Of a DNA stretch of 64,000 nt, positions 57,333 through 64,000 are shown one piece after another. The DNA lies in contig NZ_CP015029.1 of the NCBI RefSeq assembly GCF_011455495.1, positions 1-64,000 on the forward strand, in the 5' to 3' direction. Under the pieces are notes generated by a model. It saw only the letters and a program-made list of their open reading frames with translations, was not told the DNA's origin and searched no databases. The translations under genes were made by a program, and so were the position numbers. The DNA is from Frederiksenia canicola (GTDB lineage: Bacteria; Pseudomonadota; Gammaproteobacteria; Enterobacterales; Pasteurellaceae). Each line of letters begins with the position of its first letter. Positions within the stretch are counted from its first letter, which is position 1.

Positions 57333-59385
57333 TGTTTTAAGTCGCATTCGCCAAGGCAAGCTGTGGGATTTCCCAGGTGGCGTTCATCCGCCTGAAATGA
57401 AGATGCAATCGAACCAAAAACCGATCCGCACGCTGCATTTGCCGAAGTTTTTCTATGTGCCAGTGATTCAACACACTGGTACAGCAGGCGACGTGATCGT
57501 CAACATTGGCGATGATGTACTCAAAGGACAGCCACTCACTAAAGGTGAAAACTACCGTCAATTGCCTGTCCACAGCCCAACCTCTGGCAAAGTGATTGCG
57601 ATTCAGCCTTATGTGTCATCACACCCTTCGGGCATTGCTGAACTCACTATCGTGATTGAAACGGATGGCAAAGATCAATGGTGCGAACGCCAGCCGATTG
57701 ATAATTTCTTGCAGCTTACAAGCGGTCAGATTATCGAAAAAGTTTACCAAGCAGGTATTGCTGGCTTGGGTGGTGCCGTGTTCCCAACGTCGAGCAAACT
57801 CGATTTCGCCGACAAACGCTGTAAGCTATTGATTATTAATGGTGCAGAATGTGAGCCGTACATCACCTGCGATGATCGCTTAATGCAAGACTACACCGCT
57901 GAAATGCTCGAAGGTATTCGCATTTTACGCTATGTGCTACGCCCTGAAGAAGTGGTGCTGGCGATTGAAGACAACAAACCGAAAGCGATTAAAGCGGTAC
58001 AAAACGCCTTGAAAGGGGCAAACGACATCAGCGTACGAATAATCCCGACGAAATATCCATCTGGAGCGAGTGATCAGTTGGTACAAGTACTAACGGGCTT
58101 AGAAATCCCGCAAGGCAAACGCACCATCGAAATGGGCATTGTGATGCACAATGTCGGTACCGCATTTGCGGTGAAACGAGCGGTAATTGATGATGAGCCG
58201 CTGATCGAACGGGTCGTTACTCTCACGGGCGATAAAATCCGCAATAAAGGTAACGTTTGGGCTCGTCTCGGCACACCGATTTTGCATCTGCTTGAGCAAG
58301 TCGATTACCAAGCGGACGAGCGTTTTCCTGTTTTCCTTGGTGGACCAATGATGGGCTTTATTCTCCCGTCGTTGCAGTCACCCGTCACCAAAACGGCCAA
58401 CTGCATTATCGCCCCTGATCATTTTGAGTATGCCCCGCCACAACCTGAACGCAGTTGTATCCGCTGTTCTGCTTGCTCTGATGCTTGCCCAGTAGGCTTA
58501 CTGCCACAGCAACTTTATTGGTTCGCCCGCTCGGAAGATCACGATAAATCAAAAGAATATCATCTCGATGCCTGCATTGAATGTGGCATTTGTGCCTACG
58601 TCTGCCCAAGCTACATTCCACTCATTCAATATTTTCGCCAAGAAAAAGCGAAAATTGCCGACATGGATGAAAAAGCCCGCAAAGCCGAAGAAGCCAAACA
58701 ACGTTTTGAAGCCCGAGAAGCAAGGCTCAACAAGGAGAAAGAAGCTCGCACCGCCCGCATTCAACAGGCAGCAGAAAAACGCCGAGAAGAAGTGGCAAAC
58801 AGCGAAGGTGAAGATCCAGTAAAAGCCGCTCTCGCCCGTTTGAAAGCAAAAAAACAGAATTCTGCCGAGACTAGCGAAAGCAATAGCGTAACCGTTAAAG
58901 CCAACGGCGAACCTGATAACCGCGATTTAATGGCACAACGCCGAGCAAGACGCTTGGCAAAACAAGCGGAACAAGGCCACCTCTCCGATGCTAGTGGCAT
59001 TCCACCACAAGAATCCGAGCCTCTCGTACAAGCAAGTGAGAGTGAAAACGCCGATCCAAGAAAAGCCGCCGTGGCTGCGGCTCTCGCTCGAGCTAAAGCC
59101 AAGAAAGCGGCTCAACAAGCGGTCAGTGCCGAGCAACATTTTGCAAAGGTCGAGCCGACTGAAACGGCAGAAAACGTTGATCCACGCAAAGCCGCCGTGG
59201 CTGCGGCTCTCGCTAGAGCTAAAGCCAAGAAAGCGGCTCAACAAGCGGTCAGTGCCGAGCAACATTTTGCAAAGGTCGAGCCGACTGAAACGGCAGAAAA
59301 CGTTGATCCACGCAAAGCCGCCGTGGCTGCGGCGATTGCACGGGCGAAGGCGAAAAAAGCCGCCCAACAAGGAGAAACCCCATGA
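57322..59385 (+). CDS. rsxC: Electron transport complex subunit RsxC (RnfC) with a C-terminal uptake-signal repeat
   Basis: RsxC is the NADH- and FMN-binding subunit. It is 687 aa from the ATG at 57322 (after GGAGAAGAAC). The N-terminal part has [24 protein letters not shown] and [17 protein letters not shown]. Two 4Fe-4S motifs, [17 protein letters not shown] and [16 protein letters not shown], lie near residues 380-430. The Lys/Ala-rich tail has an imperfect and then perfect tandem repeat of 42 aa ([20 protein letters not shown]...), period 126 bp. Each full copy encodes an uptake signal (59115 and 59241). Such tails vary in length among relatives. Confidence 0.95.
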   Translation: MENDVLSRIRQGKLWDFPGGVHPPEMKMQSNQKPIRTLHLPKFFYVPVIQHTGTAGDVIVNIGDDVLKGQPLTKGENYRQLPVHSPTSGKVIAIQPYVSSHPSGIAELTIVIETDGKDQWCERQPIDNFLQLTSGQIIEKVYQAGIAGLGGAVFPTSSKLDFADKRCKLLIINGAECEPYITCDDRLMQDYTAEMLEGIRILRYVLRPEEVVLAIEDNKPKAIKAVQNALKGANDISVRIIPTKYPSGASDQLVQVLTGLEIPQGKRTIEMGIVMHNVGTAFAVKRAVIDDEPLIERVVTLTGDKIRNKGNVWARLGTPILHLLEQVDYQADERFPVFLGGPMMGFILPSLQSPVTKTANCIIAPDHFEYAPPQPERSCIRCSACSDACPVGLLPQQLYWFARSEDHDKSKEYHLDACIECGICAYVCPSYIPLIQYFRQEKAKIADMDEKARKAEEAKQRFEAREARLNKEKEARTARIQQAAEKRREEVANSEGEDPVKAALARLKAKKQNSAETSESNSVTVKANGEPDNRDLMAQRRARRLAKQAEQGHLSDASGIPPQESEPLVQASESENADPRKAAVAAALARAKAKKAAQQAVSAEQHFAKVEPTETAENVDPRKAAVAAALARAKAKKAAQQAVSAEQHFAKVEPTETAENVDPRKAAVAAAIARAKAKKAAQQGETP
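59115..59275 (+). repeat. 126-bp tandem repeat in rsxC, each copy holding an uptake signal
   Basis: ACAAGCGGTCAGTGCC followed by CATTTTGCAAAGG occurs at 59115 and again exactly 126 bp later at 59241, with the same surrounding bases. The uptake signal is read in frame as [12 protein letters not shown] in both copies. Confidence 0.9.
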
Positions 59386-60017
59386 TAAACGATCTTTTCC
59401 CGGCATTTCCGTGGTCGTTTTTGTTTATCCAAGATCTCATCGGCACCATCGTATTTGCGATTTCGGGGGCGATCGCCGCTCGCCAGCACAAAATGGATAT
59501 TTTCGGTATGTTTGTGCTGGCATTTGTTACTGGCGTGGGAGGCGGCACTCTGCGAGATGTGATGATCGGCAGCACACCTGTATTCTGGATGAAACAGCCA
59601 ATTTATGTGCTAATGATCTCTATTGCTGTGATTTTAGTCGCTATTTTGCGTAATCAAATTGACCGTGCTTACTGGAAAAAAGGCTTGTTGATCTTTGATG
59701 CGATTGGGCTTGGCGTATTTACCGTAATTGGTGTACAAAAAGGGATCGACTTCGGACTACATCCACTGATTTGCATTGCTCTCGGTGGCGTGACAGGCTG
59801 TTTTGGCGGGTTAATTCGCGATATTTTACGCAACGAAGTACCGATTATTTTGCAAAAAGAAGTGTATGTAACTGCAAGCCTTATCGGTGGAATTATTTTT
59901 ATCCTATTCCGTGATGCTGGTTTTGAAAGCAATTGGATAGATGTCGCAACGGTGACTACCGTAATTGCAATCCGAATGTTCACTATTCGCTATAATTTGC
60001 ACTTACCTAAAGTCTAA
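59382..60017 (+). CDS. TRIC/UPF0126 family trimeric intracellular cation-channel-like protein
   Basis: This 211-aa membrane protein has two repeated halves typical of prokaryotic TRIC channels (UPF0126, YadS-like). The first half has [20 protein letters not shown] and [18 protein letters not shown]; the second has [19 protein letters not shown] and [19 protein letters not shown]. Bacterial homologues can conduct K+, but the role here is unknown. It overlaps the rsxC stop (ATGA), so it is translated with the rsx operon, although it is not a usual member. In Haemophilus and E. coli rsxC is followed directly by rsxD. Confidence 0.88.
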   Translation: MINDLFPAFPWSFLFIQDLIGTIVFAISGAIAARQHKMDIFGMFVLAFVTGVGGGTLRDVMIGSTPVFWMKQPIYVLMISIAVILVAILRNQIDRAYWKKGLLIFDAIGLGVFTVIGVQKGIDFGLHPLICIALGGVTGCFGGLIRDILRNEVPIILQKEVYVTASLIGGIIFILFRDAGFESNWIDVATVTTVIAIRMFTIRYNLHLPKV

Positions 60018-60030
60018 TAAGGAATTTTTT

Positions 60031-60684
60031 ATGAAGCACTTAGTCAAAGTTTGTTTAGTTGGTTTGTCACTTTTACTTTCCAGCTGCACCATTTTTCTTT
60101 GGTCACACGATCCTGCTGTCCGTAGTCATACATATTATGAACAATCGGCAATGGATACTGTACGAGCGTTTGGCAAAACACAGGCTAAAAATAACGAACA
60201 GCTAGTAATGATTGGCGATTCCTATTGGTATTTTATTGATGAAAGAAATACGGCAGAACTATTAAAAGTGCTAAATACCAAACTACCAAAAGCTTTTTCT
60301 ACCCCAAATAATAAGCCTTTTAAGGTGCTATTGGCAGACGATGCTCAATCGTTTAGTTCAAGTTTCACCCTATATTATGAACCACAAAATGACAATGAAA
60401 AGAACGTGTTAAAAGCATTAGGCTTTAGCTCAACTAAAAAACCAGGGCTGTATGAAAAAGACTACGATTTGAAAGGGAAAATCTATCGTTCTAGTAAAAA
60501 AATCAACCATCATTATCAGTTTGAAACGGCACTCCCCATTTCCATTCAGGTTGGCAAAACATCGAGTGAGGTTGATCCTATAAAGTTGATTGAGAAAATT
60601 ACGATGACACCAATAACATTGGCTGGCGATGTAGTATTAGTAGCAATTGAATTGGTGTTTTCCCCATTGAGTTTATTTGAATAA
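60031..60684 (+). CDS. Uncharacterised lipoprotein inserted in the rsx operon
   Basis: This 217-aa protein has a lipoprotein signal, [19 protein letters not shown], with lipidation expected at Cys 19. I do not recognise the mature domain. It has [20 protein letters not shown] near residue 67 and a hydrophobic C-terminal stretch ([21 protein letters not shown]). The ATG at 60031 has AAGGA upstream; the longer frame from 59965 runs through the TRIC gene. It lies between the TRIC gene and rsxD and is more AT-rich than its neighbours, suggesting later insertion. Confidence 0.75.
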   Translation: MKHLVKVCLVGLSLLLSSCTIFLWSHDPAVRSHTYYEQSAMDTVRAFGKTQAKNNEQLVMIGDSYWYFIDERNTAELLKVLNTKLPKAFSTPNNKPFKVLLADDAQSFSSSFTLYYEPQNDNEKNVLKALGFSSTKKPGLYEKDYDLKGKIYRSSKKINHHYQFETALPISIQVGKTSSEVDPIKLIEKITMTPITLAGDVVLVAIELVFSPLSLFE

Positions 60685-60712
60685 AAAAGAATTGATTAAG
60701 AAGGATATCTTG

Positions 60713-61774
60713 ATGTTCAAAATGATCAGCTCACCTCATACCCATTCGAGCAATCTCACCGCCAACTTTATGCTGTGGGTGATTGCGGCGATGTTGCCTG
60801 CGTTGTTGGTGCAATGGTATTTCTTTGGTTATGGCGTGTTAATACAAATCGCCGTGGCAGTGGGCTTGGCGATTGGAATTGAAATTGGCGTGGCAAAACT
60901 TCGCCGAAAACCGACCGCTTTCTACTTAGCAGATATGTCGGGCATTTTGACCGCATTAATTTTAGCGATGTCTATTCCGCCTTATTCACCGTATTGGTTA
61001 ACGTTAATTGGTATAGCAGCTGCATTGTTGTTAGCAAAGCACGTCTATGGCGGTTTGGGGCAAAATTTGTTCAACCCTGCGATGATCGGCTATGCGTTGC
61101 TGTTGGTCTCTTTCCCATTGCAAATGACCGCTTGGTTACCACCGCTTGATCTATTAAGTGAACCACCAACCTTTGCGGATAGCTTTTCACTGATTTTTAC
61201 GGGTGTCACCACCGATGGCTTTAGCATTCACCAACTGATTAGCAGCGTAGATGGTATTACTTCTGCCACGGTGCTAGATGGTGCGAAAACCACGCTGGCA
61301 AAAAACGATTTTGCTGAAGCACATCGTCTTGCAGATCTGCTTTATCAACATGTTTTACTAGGCGGTTGGGGGCAACTCAATCTGGCCTTTTTGCTTGGTG
61401 GTATTTTATTGATTTATAAACGCATTATTCACTGGCAAATTCCCGCAGCGATGTTATCAACCTTTGTAATTCTCAGTGGCATGACTGATATTTTCACCCA
61501 TTCGGCGTGGACAATGCCACTGCAACTATTTAGCGGAGCGATGATGTTCGGAGCATTTTTTATTGCAACAGACCCTGTCTCTGCTTCAATTACACCAAAA
61601 GGCAAATTGATTTTCGGAGCCTTAGTAGGACTGCTCGTTTATCTCATTCGCTATTTCGGCAATTACCCTGACGGGGTGGCGTTTGCCGTATTACTGGCAA
61701 ACATTTGCGTACCGCTGATTGATCACTATACCCAACCACGTTTATACGGCACAAAATTAGGCGGTAAAGGATGA
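60713..61774 (+). CDS. rsxD: Electron transport complex subunit RsxD (RnfD)
   Basis: RsxD is an integral membrane flavoprotein with FMN bound covalently to a Thr. It is 353 aa from the ATG at 60713 (AAGGAT upstream). [14 protein letters not shown] near residue 180 is the FMN-Thr site (SATxL pattern). [25 protein letters not shown] and [23 protein letters not shown] are further family blocks. It overlaps rsxG by 4 bases. Confidence 0.95.
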   Translation: MFKMISSPHTHSSNLTANFMLWVIAAMLPALLVQWYFFGYGVLIQIAVAVGLAIGIEIGVAKLRRKPTAFYLADMSGILTALILAMSIPPYSPYWLTLIGIAAALLLAKHVYGGLGQNLFNPAMIGYALLLVSFPLQMTAWLPPLDLLSEPPTFADSFSLIFTGVTTDGFSIHQLISSVDGITSATVLDGAKTTLAKNDFAEAHRLADLLYQHVLLGGWGQLNLAFLLGGILLIYKRIIHWQIPAAMLSTFVILSGMTDIFTHSAWTMPLQLFSGAMMFGAFFIATDPVSASITPKGKLIFGALVGLLVYLIRYFGNYPDGVAFAVLLANICVPLIDHYTQPRLYGTKLGGKG

Positions 61775-62403
61775 AAACATCAGTTATTACAACTCGCTAT
61801 GCGTTGATTTTAGGGACAGTTGCTCTGCTTTGCACAGCGCTTTCCACGGCGGTGTTTTGGCTAACCCAAGCCCGCATTGATGCCGTTACTGCTGAACAGC
61901 AACGTAAATTGCTGTTAGAAGTTGTGCCACAACGCTATTTTGATAATGATTTGCTGGCAACTTGCAAAGTGTTGGATATGCCAAAGCAGCAATTCCTCAA
62001 CAAAATTTTTGTTGCAAAAAAACAGGGAAATCTGACCGCTTACGCCATTCAAACTACCGCGCCAGACGGCTATTCGGGTGATATTGTATTGCTAATCGGG
62101 ATTCAACCCGATGGTACGGTGCTTGGCGTACGAACGCTAGCACACAAAGAAACCCCAGGGCTTGGTGATAAAATCGATACTCGAGTTTCTGACTGGATTA
62201 CCCGTTTCAACGGTAAAAAATTCAGTCTAGAAAGCGAACTGCAATGGGCAGTCAAAAAAGACGGTGGACAATTCGACCAATTCACGGGTGCTACCATTAC
62301 CCCAAGAGCCGTGGTAAATATGGTACGAAACAGCGCCAAGTGGGTTGTGAGTGAATTAAATACCAAACCTGAAATGCTTGAGAAATTTATACAATGTCAG
62401 TAG
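61771..62403 (+). CDS. rsxG: Electron transport complex subunit RsxG (RnfG)
   Basis: RsxG carries covalent FMN on a periplasmic Thr. It is 210 aa, with N-terminal anchor [22 protein letters not shown] and the FMN-binding motif [16 protein letters not shown] near residue 170-185. [22 protein letters not shown] and [11 protein letters not shown] are conserved. It overlaps rsxD by 4 bases and rsxE by 10. Confidence 0.95.
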   Translation: MKTSVITTRYALILGTVALLCTALSTAVFWLTQARIDAVTAEQQRKLLLEVVPQRYFDNDLLATCKVLDMPKQQFLNKIFVAKKQGNLTAYAIQTTAPDGYSGDIVLLIGIQPDGTVLGVRTLAHKETPGLGDKIDTRVSDWITRFNGKKFSLESELQWAVKKDGGQFDQFTGATITPRAVVNMVRNSAKWVVSELNTKPEMLEKFIQCQ

Positions 62404-63089
62404 AAAACCAAATTCCTATTCAACAAGTTGATGTGCAACTGCAACCCCCATCAATGTGGAAAACGTTATTTACCCAAGGCATTTGGTCAAACAATGGTGC
62501 TTTGGTGCAGCTACTTGGGCTGTGTCCATTATTGGCAGTGTCGAATAATGTCACCAATGCCCTTGGACTGGGGCTGGCAACACTGCTAGTGTTAGTGATG
62601 ACAAATACCGTAGTGTCGCTATTCCGAAAATGGATCCCACATGATATTCGCATTCCGATTTATGTGATGATTATCGCCACGGCGGTAACCACCATTCAGC
62701 TGCTAATGAACGCTTTTGCCTACCCCGTTTATCAATCTTTAGGGATTTTTATCCCGCTGATTGTCACTAACTGTATCGTGATCGGGAGGGCAGAAGCCTT
62801 TGCCTCCAAAAATGGCGTGCTACATTCCGCCTTTGACGGATTTGCAATGGGCTTAGGAATGTTGCTCAGTCTTGTCTTACTTGGTACGTTGCGAGAAGTC
62901 ATCGGTAACGGCACACTATTTGACGGCTTAGATTTGTTACTAGGCGATTGGGCGAAAGGAGCAAAAATCGACTTATTGCATCTTGATTCAGGCTTACTGC
63001 TCGCAATTTTGCCTCCAGGGGCATTTATCGGTTTAGGGTTCATTTTAGCGGTGAAAAACCTGATTGATCATCGCAAAAAACGCAAATAA
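62394..63089 (+). CDS. rsxE: Electron transport complex subunit RsxE (RnfE)
   Basis: RsxE is the RsxA-like six-helix membrane subunit. It is 231 aa, with blocks [35 protein letters not shown] and [23 protein letters not shown], each containing a membrane Cys. It ends with a basic tail, [12 protein letters not shown]. It completes rsxABC-(2 genes)-DGE. In Haemophilus nth follows; here lpxM follows after 11 bp. Confidence 0.95.
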   Translation: MSVENQIPIQQVDVQLQPPSMWKTLFTQGIWSNNGALVQLLGLCPLLAVSNNVTNALGLGLATLLVLVMTNTVVSLFRKWIPHDIRIPIYVMIIATAVTTIQLLMNAFAYPVYQSLGIFIPLIVTNCIVIGRAEAFASKNGVLHSAFDGFAMGLGMLLSLVLLGTLREVIGNGTLFDGLDLLLGDWAKGAKIDLLHLDSGLLLAILPPGAFIGLGFILAVKNLIDHRKKRK

Positions 63090-63100
63090 TTGGAGAACAA

Positions 63101-64000
63101 ATGGAACGAGAAACCGCTCAAGTTGGCTATCAACATCAATTTTCCAAAGCCTTTTTACACCCGAAGTATTGGGGCGTATGGCTAGGGGTTTTCGCCCTTT
63201 GTATTTTGGCGTATGTTCCTTACCGCTTGCGAGACAAATTAGCAGCTGGTATTGGTAAAATCGTATTTCGTTATTTGAAATCTAACCGTAAAAAACAGTA
63301 TCACCGTGCCGATGTTAATTTACGTTATTGCTTTCCTGAATGGTCAGCAGATAAGCGGGCGGAAGTCATCGAAAACATGTTTATCACTGTATCACAAACC
63401 ATGTTATCTATCGGCGAAACGGCTATTCGTCCCATTTCACACTTGCAAAAACGCAGCGAGTTTTATGGCTTAGATTATGTAAAACAGGCACGATCTCACG
63501 GTAAAAATGTGATTTTGCTTGTGCCGCACACGTGGTCTATTGATGCCTCTGGCGTCGTGATGCATACGCTTGGAATGCCGATGACCTCAATGTATAACCC
63601 GCACCGCAATCCGTTGGTCGATTGGCTGTGGAACTGGACACGTGAACGTTTCGGCGGAAAAATGCACGCCCGTCAAAATGGGATCAAACCGTTTTTGGCC
63701 GATGTCCGCAAAGGCGAACTTGGTTATTTCTTGCCTGATGAAGATTACGGCGAAGAATTAAGTGTTTATGTCGATTTCTTTGCAACCGAAAAAGCCACGC
63801 TCCCAGGGCTAAATCGTATGGCAAAAGTGGCGAATGCAGAAGTGATCCCGATGTTCCCGATCTACAACGCAGAAAAAGGCGTGTATCAAATTGAAATCCT
63901 ACCGCCAATGGAGTTTAACGGTTCGCCAGAGCAATCCGCAAGGGAAATGAATAAAGTGATTGAGTATTTCGTCACCAAACACCCAGAACAATATGTCTGG
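63101..64000 (+). CDS. lpxM: Lipid A acyltransferase LpxM (MsbB), C-terminus cut by window edge
   Basis: LpxM adds a secondary acyl chain (myristoyl type) to Kdo2-lipid A. 300 codons are visible with no stop. The N-terminal membrane anchor is YWGVWLGVFALCILAYVPY, and the catalytic HX4D is VPHTWSIDASG near residue 140-150. RFGGKMHARQNGIKPFLADVRKGELGYFLPDEDYG and VDFFATEKATLPGL match LpxM rather than LpxL. The start follows GGAGAACAA. The final residues ...KHPEQYVW are near the family's normal C-terminus, so only a few residues should be missing. Confidence 0.92.
   Translation, partial: MERETAQVGYQHQFSKAFLHPKYWGVWLGVFALCILAYVPYRLRDKLAAGIGKIVFRYLKSNRKKQYHRADVNLRYCFPEWSADKRAEVIENMFITVSQTMLSIGETAIRPISHLQKRSEFYGLDYVKQARSHGKNVILLVPHTWSIDASGVVMHTLGMPMTSMYNPHRNPLVDWLWNWTRERFGGKMHARQNGIKPFLADVRKGELGYFLPDEDYGEELSVYVDFFATEKATLPGLNRMAKVANAEVIPMFPIYNAEKGVYQIEILPPMEFNGSPEQSAREMNKVIEYFVTKHPEQYVW

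Noticed and set aside
58988-59653. Plus-strand 221-codon frame overlapping rsxC and the TRIC gene
   Set aside because: It is an out-of-frame reading of the rsxC tail repeat; the low-complexity repeat keeps the frame open.

Overview
The window is a chromosomal segment of a Pasteurellaceae bacterium from the Mannheimia/Actinobacillus/Bibersteinia side of the family. The main evidence is the very frequent DNA-uptake signal core ACAAGCGGTC followed by a T-rich stretch and TTTGCAAA. This is the Apl-type signal, not the Haemophilus AAGTGCGGT type. The Haemophilus-like order hydroxyacid dehydrogenase-kdsA-sirB1-prmC, the fhuCDBA order and an FbpA resembling that of Mannheimia agree with this. I cannot name the species from sequence alone.

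Layout. 1-9.2 kb is housekeeping: a truncated D-2-hydroxyacid dehydrogenase, kdsA, sirB1, an unusual ASCH-PrmC fusion, ygfB, zapA, 6S RNA, the 5-FCL gene, a small methyltransferase, hinT, a YcfL lipoprotein, a thiamine-kinase-like gene, a probable Fur-controlled small RNA, and tyrS. 9.3-21.2 kb is a complete type I-C CRISPR-Cas locus, all on the minus strand: cas3-cas5c-cas8c(-cas11c)-cas7c-cas4-cas1-cas2, leader, then an array of 48 intact repeats plus one degenerate end repeat. 21.4-32.6 kb is a complete tad (tight adherence) pilus operon, flp-tadV-rcpCAB-tadZABCDEFG, AT-rich and with no uptake signals that I could find. The CRISPR-Cas and tad blocks together form about 24 kb of accessory DNA between tyrS and grxA.

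33.1-64 kb returns to core genes: grxA, typA, recR and uraA; the fhuCDBA ferric-hydroxamate operon; sprT with an overlapping RNase T2 gene; cysK; a YeiH-type exporter; a small outer-membrane barrel; rnr; argH; the fbpABC ferric-iron ABC transporter; the rsx/rnf electron-transport operon, split by two foreign genes (rsxABC, a TRIC-family channel gene, a lipoprotein gene, rsxDGE); and the start of lpxM at the window edge.

How the parts relate. Iron is a recurring theme: two iron importers, plus a candidate Fur-repressed sRNA with a C-rich terminator loop that could pair with ribosome binding sites. Paired inverted uptake signals repeatedly sit at gene ends, where they can fold as terminators. 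The least conventional items are the ASCH-PrmC fusion, the roughly 300-bp cas4-cas1 gap containing hairpins and a tiny ORF (possible CreTA-like element), the sRNA, two CRISPR spacers that carry uptake-signal-like sequence, and a C-terminal repeat in RsxC that encodes an uptake signal in each copy. All coordinates and motifs were read by eye; no database search was run.
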